Shown piece after piece: positions 39,384 to 51,004 of a stretch of 64,000 bases of DNA. Position 1 is the stretch's first letter; every line of letters starts with the position of its first letter. Source of the stretch: Tiliqua scincoides. Lineage: Eukaryota; Chordata; Lepidosauria; Squamata; Scincidae. The notes under the pieces are model-generated. The model made no database searches and was not told the DNA's origin. It saw nothing but the letters and a program-made list of their open reading frames with translations. A program made the position numbers and the translations under genes. The DNA lies in assembly GCF_035046505.1 (NCBI RefSeq), contig NC_089824.1:32120274-32184273 (forward strand), in the 5' to 3' direction.

Positions 39384-40976
39384 TACATTAAAAGCAAACA
39401 CCCTAAGTTACACATTTATTCCCCAAACATTCTGCTTACATGTAAGCAACTTTTCAATATCCTTAAATACTAAGGAAGTTTGATTAGCAAAGGTGTCCAC
39501 ACACATGCTGCTCACAGAAACTGCTGCTCACAGACCAGACGCCTAGACAGGTAGCTCTTTCTGTTCCCTTTTCTCCCCATCTTTAGCTAGCAGCTGGGGT
39601 TGGCAGAGTAGGGATCCCTGAAATCCTTCCCTACCATTCCCCTCTTTCTGATTTCTTCAGATGCACCAAATACACTCTCACGACACTGCACTCACCACTA
39701 TAGGACACTCTGGTTAGGGCATTACAATAGTCCTCTACTGATTCTTTTTGATATCTATTTTGTGTCCCTTTTAATAAAGCTGTAATCATTTATTGGAATA
39801 TTTCTCTTAGTCTCTTCTTTAAAAGGAATTTCTGCAGAACGCTGGTTCGCATCCAGTCTAAGATTCCAGTGTTCCAATAGAGCAGGTATACTAATTCCCC
39901 TAAACAACTAAACCAGGCTCTTTTGGTAACTTGGGTCTGTTCTGTCCATCTCTGCCCTAGAACAAGCCCACCAGTTTCCTACTTTCTCCATCCTGCTGTC
40001 TTCAGTAATCAACAAATACCTGTGTTTGGACCCTCCTTTCCCTAGAATCTGGCTTTGCACTCATTCACAGTTTTATGTTAGCTTCATCTCAGTGCACGTG
40101 CACCTTTTAGTTTAAAGATTTAGCAATCTGTTTATTTTCTGGAGCCTGTGAAATAGCTGGAGATCTGCTTTATCAAAGGGTGCACAGATTAGCAGCATAA
40201 AATTTATTATGAATGCTAATAAAATGTTGAACCCAAGCCTTGTGAGACAGCTTGTCTAGATGGCATGGCTGCACTACACACTGTTTTGAAAGGGGCTACA
40301 TGCCCAAATTAGAGAGCGGAACTCAGACCCTTGGCTGAGACAATCCAAAATAGTTATTCCTCATGGTTTCTGTTTCTTTTGGGGCTCTCAAGAGGTCCTT
40401 AGAGCTTCATGGCAAAATAATCCTTGCCAACTGTTTAGGTAGCTATGTGGGCTTGGCCTGAGTGGTTTATTTGTTTGCAAATATACCTAGGAGTTTAAAG
40501 GCAGTTAAAAAAAAAGAAAGAAAACTCTGACAGCAGCTTCTGAGAAAACAGAAGCAGAGTGTAGCAGATGGCTCTGGTAGTTCTTTTACAGAAGGGACAT
40601 ATGAAATCCTTCAAGTGGTGCTGAGGTCCATTGAGAAGGCCACTTGCTAAGTCAATAAGGAGACAGGAAGGCTTAATGACCATATGCCTCATAATCTGGG
40701 CAGAATTGCAGAAAGATATTAGTGTGATTAATCAGATGTTTCTTATTTGCTGGCATGGTTTGGATAAATTCTCTCTCTTTTTCTTACCTGTTGTTGTTTT
40801 AATTCTTGATATCCAGTGTGCCTGCTGAGTGCCTATTTGTTCAGCTTTAATTAACCTAAATACACTTTCACGGTTGTTTTGTAGAAAATTCTAAGGTGCC
40901 AGATATTCAGATATTAGTAACTGACTTGGAACAGGACACCTTAATCTTCTGCTTTTCTGTCACTATGAATGTAAGG
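39384..40976. other. Intergenic, no recognisable feature
   Basis: AT-rich unique-looking DNA between LRRCC1 and SLC7A13. No coding frame or repeat end that I can name. Confidence 0.4.
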
Positions 40977-41730
40977 GCCCAATCCTAAACAGTGCATGCT
41001 GATTTACCACCAGTGTGCACTGTCGCAAATGTGCCATAAAGCACGTTTGCAAAGCCCTAGTGCCGGTGCTAGCTCAGCACCAGCCAATGCAGGGCTAGTG
41101 CTGGTGGATCACCAGTGCTCTGCCACTCGGCGGTCGTGCAGACCACCAGGTGGCAGACAGGTAGGTGGGGATGTGGGGGGAGGCAGGAAGGAGACGTTCC
41201 AGAGTGGGAGTAGGTGGGGCGGGGAGGAGGTGTGCTGGGGAGGAAGCAGGATGGGAGGGAGGTGAGACCAGTGGAGCTGGCCTCCACCTGACATGGAGGC
41301 TCTTGATTCTATGGCGACCCAACATTCGTCCCCCTGAGTAAGGGAAGTGGCCCCACAATGGGATTACTTGACTTTACACCAGCTAAATAGCCAGCACTGT
41401 ACTGGTCACTGACCGTAATAAATGAATGATGATTATGATAGCCAGCACAGAGTAAAGAAGCCTTTAGATCTGGTGGACCAGGCTTTAGATCTGGTGGACC
41501 TGAGCTCCACCGATTCCGCCCACCCCCCACCCCACTTCCTCCTCCATTGCACCTTCCCTTGCCCTCTCCCAGAACACCTCCCTCCCCACCCCAATTTCTC
41601 ATTCCACCGCCTGGCTGGCTTCTGACCAGCTCTGACTAGCATTCTAGAGACTGGCTGGCATTTTCCTTATGGCACATTTGTGACAGTGTGTGCTGGGGCA
41701 GGGTTGGGCATGTAGGTTAGGATTGGGCCC
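40977..41730. mobile_element. Harbinger-like long element, about 750 bp
   Basis: Clear inverted ends: GGGCCCAATCCTAAAC on the left, GGTTAGGATTGGGCCC on the right. Flanks TAA and TAG are close to a TWA target duplication. It carries the CTGTCGCAAATGTGCCATAA and CAGTGTGTGCTGGGGCAGGG subterminal pair. Confidence 0.65.
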
Positions 41731-42122
41731 TAGGTTCCTGTGTCCATGACACAGAAAAATAGCAATTACAAAAAAAAGACAGTAAATACTATTTTTTTTT
41801 CTTCAAACACATGTAATAATGGGAGTTAATCATAACCATGTTGTATAAACAGCTGTCTGTTGTAACATAAGGTGAGAGGCCCATTTGAAGTGCTGAAAAT
41901 CACTTGTAATTTGAGAACATGTTGGGGAAAAAAAAGTGTTTCTATGACTTGGCCAAATTCCTCGTTAGTAGGTGGTTAATCATCAGCATTTTGCTTGTTA
42001 AAGGATACAGAGCTAGCAAACGTTTGTATAAATGTTTCACTGAACTCAGGCAAGTGTGGATAGAAAATTAAGATCTTCCAGTGTCTAATTGTGGTCAGCT
42101 GAAACAGCAAAGCAGGAAAAAA

Positions 42123-42846
42123 ATGAAGCAAGACGTGTGTGAACAGGTCGAAGAAACAAATAGAAGCGAAGACGACAAGATGCAACTCAAAAGAACCATT
42201 GGGTATTTTGAAGGGGTGAGCTTTATAATTGGGACAATAGTTGGCGCAGGGATCTTTGTCTCACCTACAGGAGTGCTGAAATATTCTTTACTCAATGTTG
42301 GTGTTGCGTTGATCATCTGGGCTGTCTGTGGGGTCATATCGCTGATGGGTGCTCTCTGTTACGCAGAGCTAGGCACATCGTTGCCATTTTCAGGAGGAGA
42401 ATACAGTCACATCAAGAGAGCCCTGGGCTCCCCACTTGCGTTCATCTTTATGTGGACAGCCATGTTCAACAAGCCAGCTTCCAATGCTGCCCGGGCCTTG
42501 TTGTTTGCAGAGTATGCCACCCAGCCATTCTATGGTGAGTGCCCGGCTCCTGAACTGCTAAAGAAATGTTTAGCCCTGGCTGTTCTCTGGTTTCTTGGGA
42601 TCCTCAATGGCCGAAGTGTCAAGATGGCTGCTTGGGTGCAGACCGTGTTTACCATACTGAAGATGATGGCTCTATCTGTAATTTCATTGGGTGGGATCGT
42701 TCTGCTGATAAGAGGACGGAAGGAGAACACAGCCAGATTTGAGAACGTTTTCAGTTCAGAGATTCCTGACGCTGCACAAATTGCAGAAGCCTTTTTCCAA
42801 GGACTGTATGCTTATGGTGGCTGGTGGTCACTGAACTATATGGCAG
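42123..42846 (+). CDS. SLC7A13: SLC7A13 exon 1
   Basis: Residues 1-241: charged N-terminus, TM1 through TM6 region. Ends inside a glycine codon at donor GTATAG. An in-frame GTG lies upstream but no upstream ATG is in frame. A poly-A run (AGGAAAAAAATGAAG) directly precedes the chosen ATG. Confidence 0.92.
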
Positions 42847-45800
42847 GTATAGCTCTCATTTTCTGTCTATGGGGAGCTGGGTTGTTTGTTGAACAATGAC
42901 TGCAGAATTTGGATTAAACACTGGTACTGGTAACTACTTTATTAATATGGTTCTGTATACAGGTTATGTATTTATACACACATACATCAGTGGTTCTCAA
43001 ACTGGTGGGTCATGACCCATCAGCCTGGGAAGCCCTGTCTCTGACCCCTTGGGGGGGCAGGGGGATGGCAGCAACGTGATTACCATGATCATACTGCCAC
43101 CAGAAACAGAGTTGTGTTTTTTTTAAACTTACCACAGCCCGTACTGGCCTCTGCAGAGCTCCCCATGCCTTGGAAGAGGTAAAAATAGCAATTGCAACCC
43201 TCTACCAGTTTGCAATTGCAAAACTGGAAGTGGGTCATGATCGCTATATTTATTTTTCCCAAGGCATGGGGAGCCATGCAGAGGGGTCCGTGGGGCTCCC
43301 CACACACCCCATAGGCAAACGTGGGCTGTGGTAAGTTTTAAAAACCCTCTGTCCCCAGCGGCAGCATGACGGTGGTGATCACATTGCCACCATACCCTCA
43401 CACCAGCAAAGTATTAGAGTAAACTCCCAGATAGTTTGAGAACCACGGATATAAATAAAATTGGTTTTATTTAAATTTTATTAATGATGTGACATTGCAA
43501 GTTTATTCTTGTACACCCCTTTAAGTGTTGAAAAAGTGGTATAAAAATCTTTAAAATAAATAAACATCGCTTCCTAAAATGGCTTTTTAATATAGGTCTA
43601 CTGCAGGGTTTTTCTAGGCCACAGGGATGGGGCGGGGAGAAAGGAATGCAGAATTTACTAAGAGGATAGTCACGGTGCACAATTAATTCACTGTGACTTT
43701 AATCCTATCTATACTTACCTGGGAGTAAGTCCCAATGATGACATTCAACTCTAGGTACATAGGTCTGGTTGACCTCCATTAATTTAGCCAGCAATACCTT
43801 AGCCTAAGCCACTGTTAGCCAAACTACAGAACAAGATGATGGAACTTCACTTGTTCCTACTCAGTTCTCTCAGCCCATATTGTTACTAGGAATGTGTTTT
43901 CATGCCAAGAACAGGGAATCAAGATAAAGAAAGGGTCATTGTGTGCTGCTCACTTAGAACATTATAAGGGGGTGGTGAACCTTTTGTTTTGTTTTACACC
44001 TGGTAAAAGCTGTTGCTATGGAATTTTAGCCAAATCTAAGGTGTGGAAATAGAACAAACAGAGTAATTGTGTTAAATCTTTATACTTCCTTGCATCCTAT
44101 TGAATTTGAAGCATTCGGTCTCTCCCTGAGGGATGTCAGTTTGACCAGTGTGACCTGCTCTTGAGGAAAAATCAGACTGCCAATAGATAATGATGCAGAC
44201 TGACAGCCCAATCCTATCCACACTTTCCTGGGAGCAAGACCCATTGACTCTAATAGGACTTACTTCTGAGTAGACATGCATAGGATTGAGCTGTGAGCCA
44301 GTAAAAACACAGTGTGGTCATAATCTAAAGTTTTACAAAGCTACTGTACATACACAGAACTTTGTCAGGTTATCTCATCCTCTCCAATTTCAGGAAAAAC
44401 ACCATATGCAGAACATTCTGGACATTCCTGGAAAGAATGACATGGTCCTAATTTGCATCAGATTTCCATCTTAACTCCAGATCTGCAGGTTTGCAATATA
44501 TATATGTGTAGGGTTACCAGATACAAATGGGGACAGAGTGCCTATACCTTTAACCAGTGTATAGAAGAGGGAATTTGGGCAGGTACAGTTTTTCAAACCC
44601 TTTCATGTTGAGCTGCACTTGCCACTATTCCTTCTTCTATACAAAATGCCTATATAAAAGGGGTATAGGCATTCTATCCCTTTTTGTATCTGGTAACCCT
44701 ATATAGAGAATACTGTACACTCATATTTGTGCTCCACTTACTACTATGAATTACTATTTTTATGCCATTCATGTACACGGCACTTTACAAAGATTGAGAG
44801 GACTGGCCTCTGCCTTATGACCCTTACAAACTAGATATTGATATGCGGGAGACAACAGAGGCTAGGGAGAGAACTGGTGATGGGGCAAGAAAATATGACT
44901 AATGGTGGAGCAAAAGTGGAAATCCTGGTAGTGACTCAAATCCAGTTCTTAGCCCAAACTATCAGACATTTTGAAATAAATCTCCATAATCCTGATGATT
45001 GGAAATGTGTTATAAAAATAAATAGCTGAAAAGATGTAATGCAGGCTACCCAATTCAACTCATGGAATATCTCAGACAAAGAACAATCCCAGGTTCAGTA
45101 AATAATATAATGCAGTGTTTCTCAAACTGTGGGTTGGGACCCACTAGGTGGATCGTGAGCCAATTTCAGGTTGGTCCCCATTCATGTCAATATTTTATTT
45201 TTAATATATTAGGCTTGATGGGATGTGACTGCATTTGAGGAAATGTTACAGACCTGTACTTTTAACAAGCTACTATGTATATTCTTTTAACAATGATAGT
45301 CAATGGGACTTACTCCTGGGTAAGTGTGGGTAGGATTGGAACCTAGGATTGTCAAAAATTTTCATGCTTGATGATGTCAGTTCTGGTCATGACATCATTT
45401 TCAGTGGATCCTGACAGATCCTCATTCTGAAAAGTGGGTCCCGGTGCTAGATGTGTGAGAACCACTGATATAATGCATAGTTTCACATATTACAAATAAA
45501 TATATGTTGGGACTTCTAAATTATATTTTCCAGAGGAGATTAAAAACCCCAGCAGAAATATCCCCTTGACTGTGATGACGGCAGTTCCAGCAGTCACTGT
45601 ATTCTATTTACTTGTCAATGTTTCGTACCTGACAGTACTCACACCTAAAGAAGTTGTCTCTTCAGGTACGGTTATTGGTTTGTATTCTTGATTCCACGAA
45701 AGGGTTGATAATACGGTATTGTTATGTGCTGGTGCCCCACTTCCCCAAGCAGCAAGAGACTGTGTGGGTTGTAGCACAGCTCAGGTTTGAGCATCCTTTG

Positions 45801-48800
45801 GAGGAGAAACTCCTGGAGACTGACAATGTCTTTGTAATATTTGCTTCATTTACAAATCTACAGGTTTGAGTGTTTAGACAGGGTTAGTAGCTTGTGTTCC
45901 TGCAAACACGATCAGCTACTTGTGTTCTCTAAAGACAACTACAATTGCAGCTCTTGCTTTATATTGCAGACTCTGCCAGACTCTCTATTTGCTTCTCCAG
46001 TTCACTCTGTCCTTTGTCTTATTCTCTAACACAGAGATGGAGGAGGGTTACCTTATGCTAGTGGTTCCCAAACTGAGAGCCATGGCTTCCCAGGGACCCA
46101 CAGAAACAGTGGAGTACTCACAGAAAATCCATTCCATATACAATGTATAGAATTGTATCCCTAATGGGGAGTCATGGCCAATGGCCAGGTAGGTCAATGG
46201 AGCCGCCAGTCAAAAAGGTTTGGGGACCTTTCACCCTAGCCCCTTGTCTCAGGTATTTGTACTTGAGGGCTCTTAGGATGCCAGTGGAGGCTTCTGTTCA
46301 GGACCACTAACTATTCACTAGCTCCTGGCTTACTAGCTTGACAAAAACACTCACTGACCAACACTCCTGCCTGCTAGCTTGTTGCAATGCCATTTATACA
46401 ACACAGAATTCACTAGACTGGCTTAAGGTCTTCAGCAAACAGCAGCAAGGACTTTGACCAGAATCCTGCATTCACTTAAAAGCTCCTGACGGTAAATTCT
46501 GTGGAAGAAAACCGAGGGATATGCAACACAATCCTATGTATGTTTTCTCAGATTAAAATTCCACTTGGTCTGTGGAGCTTGTTCTCCAGGAAAGTGTGCC
46601 TGGTGTGTTAGTTCTCATCATCCATAGACGATCAATCCATAAATTTGACGCACTGTGGATCGCAAGCCTGTGATGGAAGACCTCCCAGATTTGATCAGAG
46701 GTTACACCAGGAGACCTTCTGGTGTGGGTTTCCGCATGCCTCAATGGTTCTGATGGCGAGAGAGAGGCAACTTACACAGCACGTTGCAATGTCTGCAGTA
46801 CTTACCAAGTTGCCCCTTCTGTAGTTACATCTATGCTTGGTATTCCTATCATTTTTATTTCTCTCTCACCCTTCCTTCAAGGAGTTCAAGATGGTGTGCA
46901 TTCTGCCCATGTTGTCTTCACATTGACTCCAGGCCACCTCATCATCTTCTTGGTGCAGTGGCTATTTGCACCCTGTTGTCCTTAGCCCTGGTCCAATCCA
47001 GAGATTATTCCAAGGGGTAGAAAGGGGAAATGGACACTGACCCAAAATATTTCTTGTTATTCACTTTGCTCCCCCAACATTCAGTCACAAAAAACTATAG
47101 TGTGATGTATTTTTGATCTTCGAATAATGGTGTTTGCCATTCTCTTGCTCCCAATACATTTTTCTAGCTTTGTCCCTATGCTTAAATGTACATCACATTT
47201 GCATGTGTGGTGCCTCCATTAATCAGCCCAGGAAGACTGTTGAACTAATTCCAATAATCGCTTAATGATTCCAGTGTTTCCTTGCAGTTGCTGTAGCCGT
47301 CACTTGGGCTGACAGAGTGATCCCTTCTGTGGCCTGGATGATTCCTGCATCTGTAGCTGTTTCCATATTTGGTGCTCTCAACAGCAGCATGTTTACTCTT
47401 GGACGATTAAGCTATGCTGGAAGCCAGTCTGGACACCTGCCCAGCATCATCTCCATGCTTAACATCTGGTATTGGACTCCAGCTCCAGCCATGATTTTCT
47501 CAACTGTTATTGCATCCATTTTTATTATCCCATCAGATCTCATTGCTTTAACCAATTATTTTGGATTCTCCGTTTGGCTCATGATTGGATTGACATGTGC
47601 GAGTCTGATTGTCCTGCGGTACCGAGAGCCTAATCTACATAGGCCATACAAGGTAAAAAGGAAAAATTTTTTATTCTGTGATAAAATTATGGGGTAACAC
47701 AACTTCCTGTGGTCCTTGCAAATACTGTGAGGCAGACTTTTTAATTTGAGCAAGCTTAACTCACTGGTATCAGTGGAACATATAAAGCTGCCTTCTGCTC
47801 ACATAGACCACTTACTATATGAATGCTGAAGCAAATGCTTGAAGCAAGCTTAGATAAGTACATGTGAAGGCATCCCTATATACATACACTTGGGGCCCAA
47901 TTCTAAACTCACTAGTGCTGGTGGTACGCATATACTGCCAGCTCTGGGTGTCACAAACGTGGCATAAAGCATGTTTGCGGCACCCTGTGAGGAGGGAGAG
48001 TTGGTGCTGGGCCAGGAGGAGGACACTATGGAGCCACTGATGGTAAGTAGTACAGCTGTGCAGCAGTACAGCTTTTTGGGACAGAGGAAGGCATTCCAGG
48101 GAGAGGGGAAGGCAGAAAGGGGAGGAAAGATTGGCCTGGGATGGGGGAGGGACCAGTGGAGGCCTCCTGATATGGGGTTTAAGTCTGTGCCAATAGAAGT
48201 AGACCTGAATAGCTCCATTATAGGACCCGGGGCTTTCCTCAGGAGAAGGGAACAAAAGTCTCTTTCCCCCAAGGAGACCTCAGTTGGCCTTCCTGGCCCC
48301 GTTGGATACAGCAGTAGCCATTTTGGTGCTGGTGTAACTGGCAGTGTCAGGGAGGATAAAACTGGACTACCCACCATGTGTAGGCTCACAGCAGAGGTTA
48401 AAATAAGCATGCATAGATTGGATGCCTAGAAATGGAAGAATCTCCCCCTCTCCACAGGTTTACTGGCTTCTCCTTAAACCCATCATATCAATGGCTGGAT
48501 ATGAGAAGCATCATAAATAATATATAATCCTGGTCACTTAGTTCCAAATGATCCGTTTACCGCCAGCACAACTGTATTGTCTTAGCAGTGTCAACCATAT
48601 TAATATGTGTGCCATTCTGTAGATAATTTTTTTTTTTAGTTAGATTTAATTCAGGGATGACAGTATGGAAAGCCTCTCTATACATCCTGATGGACAGTCT
48701 GGCATAATTTCCACATTTGCGAGTGGAGGGGGAAAAGAGTGTGTGCATGAAGTATTAAGAGTGGTCTCTGAGCACTAGTGGGGTGCAAGCATGGAAGCCC

Positions 48801-49516
48801 CTGCCATGTGAACAGACGTAACTCAGCGGTGTCATCATAATCAAGGATGTGTTGCAACAGTGAAGAGTGGCATGAAGTTGTAAGTCACATATAAATGCTA
48901 GTCAGGTGGGAGAGCATGTGGAAGGAAAATTGTACCTGCAGAGCCAATGCAGGTTTTGCATTCACATTAGTTTAAAACAAAGCCAGTTTAAACTTCCCAT
49001 ATGAACAAAGAAATATCTGTTGATGTTGGGCATAGTTACTGCAAAGTCGCTGTTCAATATCCAGTGGAAATGGGTTGTATAACAGTATAATACAGCTCTG
49101 GAGAGAACTTTTGCCTGGGGCTTTTTCAGTTCCTGCCACCTAAATCCAAAAATAGATTGCCAGCTGCACAAGATCCTGTATTCAGAATTTGAACAAGAAT
49201 GGGTTTTATTTTCTGTCTTCAGTGCACGCTTGCTCAGATATCTGAGTTTACCTTTCTCAAAAGTTCTGTTTGTCTTTTGCAGGTTTGTCTGCCAGTCGCC
49301 TTTGGAATGGTGGGGATTTCTCTGTTCTTGGTTTTAGCACCTGTTGTCTGGTCTCCAAAGATGCAGTACGTTTATGCGTTGCTTTTTATGCTTGCAGGGC
49401 TACTCTTCTACCTGCCTTTTGTCCATTGGAAAATACATTTTGAGTTTGTTGACAAAATCACATGTTATCTGCAGTTGCTGTTGGAGGTTTCACCCGCTAA
49501 TGATAAATCTGACTAA
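42123..49516 (+). CDS. SLC7A13: SLC7A13, glycoprotein-associated amino-acid transporter light chain (AGT1-like), whole gene, 4 exons
   Basis: Light subunit of a heteromeric transporter. Human AGT1 carries aspartate, glutamate and cystine in kidney proximal tubule, paired with the SLC3A1 heavy chain. Exons 42123-42846, 45534-45665, 47288-47652 and 49283-49516 give 1455 nt, 484 residues (human 470), with all phases fitting. Features seen: GAGIF motif at residues 41-45 in TM1, about 12 hydrophobic segments, and Cys140 in QPFYGEC before TM4, where the family forms its disulfide with the heavy chain. SYLTVLTPKE and ITCYLQLLLE match human SLC7A13 better than other SLC7 members. The residues around TM6 (GGWWSLNYMAGEEIKNPSRN) are more like the general LAT pattern than in human. 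Start: ATG 42123; ATG 42180 would also align with human MDRGEKIQLKR. Confidence 0.92.
42988..43447. mobile_element. hAT-like element, 460 bp
   Basis: Inverted ends CAGTGGTTCTCAAACTGG and GATAGTTTGAGAACCACG. In SLC7A13 intron 1. Inner halves repeat AATAGCAATTGCAACC / GGAAGTGGGTCATGATCG. Confidence 0.7.
44202..44296. mobile_element. Short MITE, about 95 bp
   Basis: AGCCCAATCCTATCCACACT left, GACATGCATAGGATTGAGCT right, around the CCATTGACTCTAATAGGACT core. The cleanest copy of the short family in this window. Confidence 0.7.
44511..44699. mobile_element. MITE with GGGTTACCAGATAC ends, 189 bp
   Basis: GGGTTACCAGATACAAA is inverted exactly at the right end, and pairing continues imperfectly for about 45 bp per arm. 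Flanked by TA on both sides (44509-44510, 44700-44701), which may be the target duplication. Superfamily not decided. Confidence 0.75.
45113..45467. mobile_element. hAT element with perfect 8-bp target duplication, carrying a short MITE
   Basis: Ends CAGTGTTTCTCAAACTG and GTGTGAGAACCACTG. ATATAATG is repeated exactly at 45105-45112 and 45468-45475. A partial short MITE (CAATGGGACTTACTCCTGGG, GTAGGATTGGAACC) occupies about 45285-45346. Confidence 0.85.
45534..45665 (+). CDS. SLC7A13: SLC7A13 exon 2
   Basis: Encodes EEIKNPSRNIPLTVMTAVPA, then VTVFYLLVNVSYLTVLTPKE and VVSS. Human: ELKKPRTTIPKCIFTALPLV. Acceptor TTCCAG, donor GTACGG. Confidence 0.94.
46059..46234. mobile_element. hAT-like relic
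   Basis: TAGTGGTTCCCAAACTGAGA on the left, AAAGGTTTGGGGACCTTTCA on the right; diverged CAGTGGTTCCCAAAC ends. In SLC7A13 intron 2. Confidence 0.5.
47288..47652 (+). CDS. SLC7A13: SLC7A13 exon 3
   Basis: Encodes VAVAVTWADRVIPSVAWMIP through the transmembrane segments to RYREPNLHRPYK. The YREPNL.RPYK end is the conserved loop before TM11 in SLC7 light chains. Acceptor TTGCAG, donor GTAAAA, phase 0. Confidence 0.95.
47892..48430. mobile_element. Harbinger-like long element
   Basis: Starts GGGGCCCAATTCTAAACTCA, contains AACGTGGCATAAAGCATGTT and the purine-rich block. The right end GCATAGATTGGATGCCT is a weak inverse. In SLC7A13 intron 3. Confidence 0.5.
49283..49516 (+). CDS. SLC7A13: SLC7A13 exon 4 (last)
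   Basis: Encodes VCLPVAFGMVGISLFLVLAP, then VVWSPKMQYVYALLFMLAGL, FYLPFVHWKIHFEFVDKITC and YLQLLLEVSPANDKSD, then TAA. TM11, TM12 and the cytoplasmic tail. Acceptor TTGCAG. Confidence 0.95.
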   Translation, partial: VCLPVAFGMVGISLFLVLAPVVWSPKMQYVYALLFMLAGLLFYLPFVHWKIHFEFVDKITCYLQLLLEVSPANDKSD

Positions 49517-49613
49517 GGTTTTTATACTTTGCATTGCTGGCTGGTAAAGCAAGAAGAGATCTCTTTGGCTTATAGATTATTTGCACTTCTTGTCACCCAG
49601 TTAAAGAAATCTT

Positions 49614-49898
49614 AAACTGCAATCTTGTACACATTTACCTGGGAGTAGGTCCCACTGAACTTCAGTAGGAGATAATCTGAGTAGACATATATGGAATTGG
49701 GTTGTTAAACTACCATCTCATGCATATTTGGAGGCAAGCTACAATTAACTGAGTGGGAGACACTTCTGAGTACAGTTTATATGTATCGGATCTGACTTTA
49801 AGGCTGAATTCCTAAACACAGTTACACGGGAGCAAACTCCACTGAACATAGTGAGACTTACTTCTGAGTAAAAATGCATAGGATTGCACTGTCAGTGA
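49614..49898. mobile_element. Two short MITEs in tandem (49614-49708, 49803-49898)
   Basis: Both have a CAATCTTGTACAC- or AATTCCTAAACAC-type left end, a GGGAGyAr core and a right end with CTGAGTA then ATAGGATTGCACT or ATGGAATTGGG. About 100 bp apart just after SLC7A13. Confidence 0.65.
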
Positions 49899-50444
49899 GG
49901 CGTATGAGTTTTTTCCCATTAATTGAGTGCCCAATCAATTACATCTGCACAAAAGTGTTCATCAAGTGGAAGAGATGGAGCTACATTTGAAAGATGGGTG
50001 CCTTCTAATATAATCTATTTTGGGATTACCGTATATAATAAGTTAAAAGGTTTGACAAGCAACAGTAGGCGTGAATACTTGAAAGTTAGTTCCATTGTGC
50101 TCAGTAGGGCTTATTCCCTAAATCAGAGCTGGGCCCTCCATTAGGTCAACAGAAATAGTAACCTCAGGCAGCAGGTTGGTGGAAGGTGCGTATCTCAGTC
50201 TGTCTGCTGCTCCACTGCTCTTGGCTTCACTGTTCTTCTTCCCCTCCCTTGATATGAAAAGGCAGAGGGGGACAGAGTGGAAGAGGAAATGTGGAGGGGA
50301 AGAAAGTGCTGATATAGAACATTGCAGAATGGAAGAGAAACTGGCACATCAGTGGATGAGGGGGACAGTATTTGGCAAGGCGCCTCAGGCCTCAAGAAAT
50401 CTTGGGCCGATCCTCCTCTATTTGGGCATTGGACTGTCATCTTA

Positions 50445-50597
50445 GGGTGCAGTCCTAACCAACTTTCCAGCACTGGCATAAGTGCAAAGCAATTCTGAGG
50501 TAAGGGAACAAACAGCAGGCCCCCCAACAGGAGGATGCAGCACATGCCCCACTGGCACAGCTATGCCAGTGCTGGAAAGTTGGTTAGAATTCCACCC
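50445..50597. mobile_element. Harbinger-type MITE, family A, 153 bp
   Basis: Left GGGTGCAGTCCTAACCAACT, right AGTTGGTTAGAATTCCACCC inverted. TTA on both sides (50442-50444, 50598-50600). Shorter than the copies at 23723 and 53252. Confidence 0.75.
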
Positions 50598-51004
50598 TTA
50601 ATTACTTTGACCAACTTGCCCATCAATCTTGAACTTTCAAGATGGGACAGATTATATCTCAAAATCCATATATAAATTGTACCTGCTTACATTAGTCATC
50701 TTATCTTTGTTGCTCTGACTCCTGGCCAAACTCTTGTCTTTCCTTGTCTTCCTTCTCTCTGTTGACCCTCTGTCCATCTACATTTAGACTGTATATTCCT
50801 TGAGTCAAGCACCTGATTGGTTTTTTTTTGGGGGGGCGGGGGGGGCGGAATCCTGTTGTTCTGTGAAGTGCCACATACATTGATGGCACTACATTAAACA
50901 AAAAATAAAACAGCATCACAGTTTTGCTTATTGTCTATATGCTTTTTGCAAAGATCTTGAATTATTCAACCTTGTTTTTCTTGATCTCTTTCCTTATCTC
51001 AGAA

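Noticed and set aside
43089-43401. Overlapping minus-strand frames in SLC7A13 intron 1
   Set aside because: They lie wholly inside the hAT-like element at 42988-43447, whose inverted halves create them.
46722-46985. 87-codon frame in SLC7A13 intron 2
   Set aside because: No homology I recognise, no splice support; it overlaps SINE-tail-like sequence.
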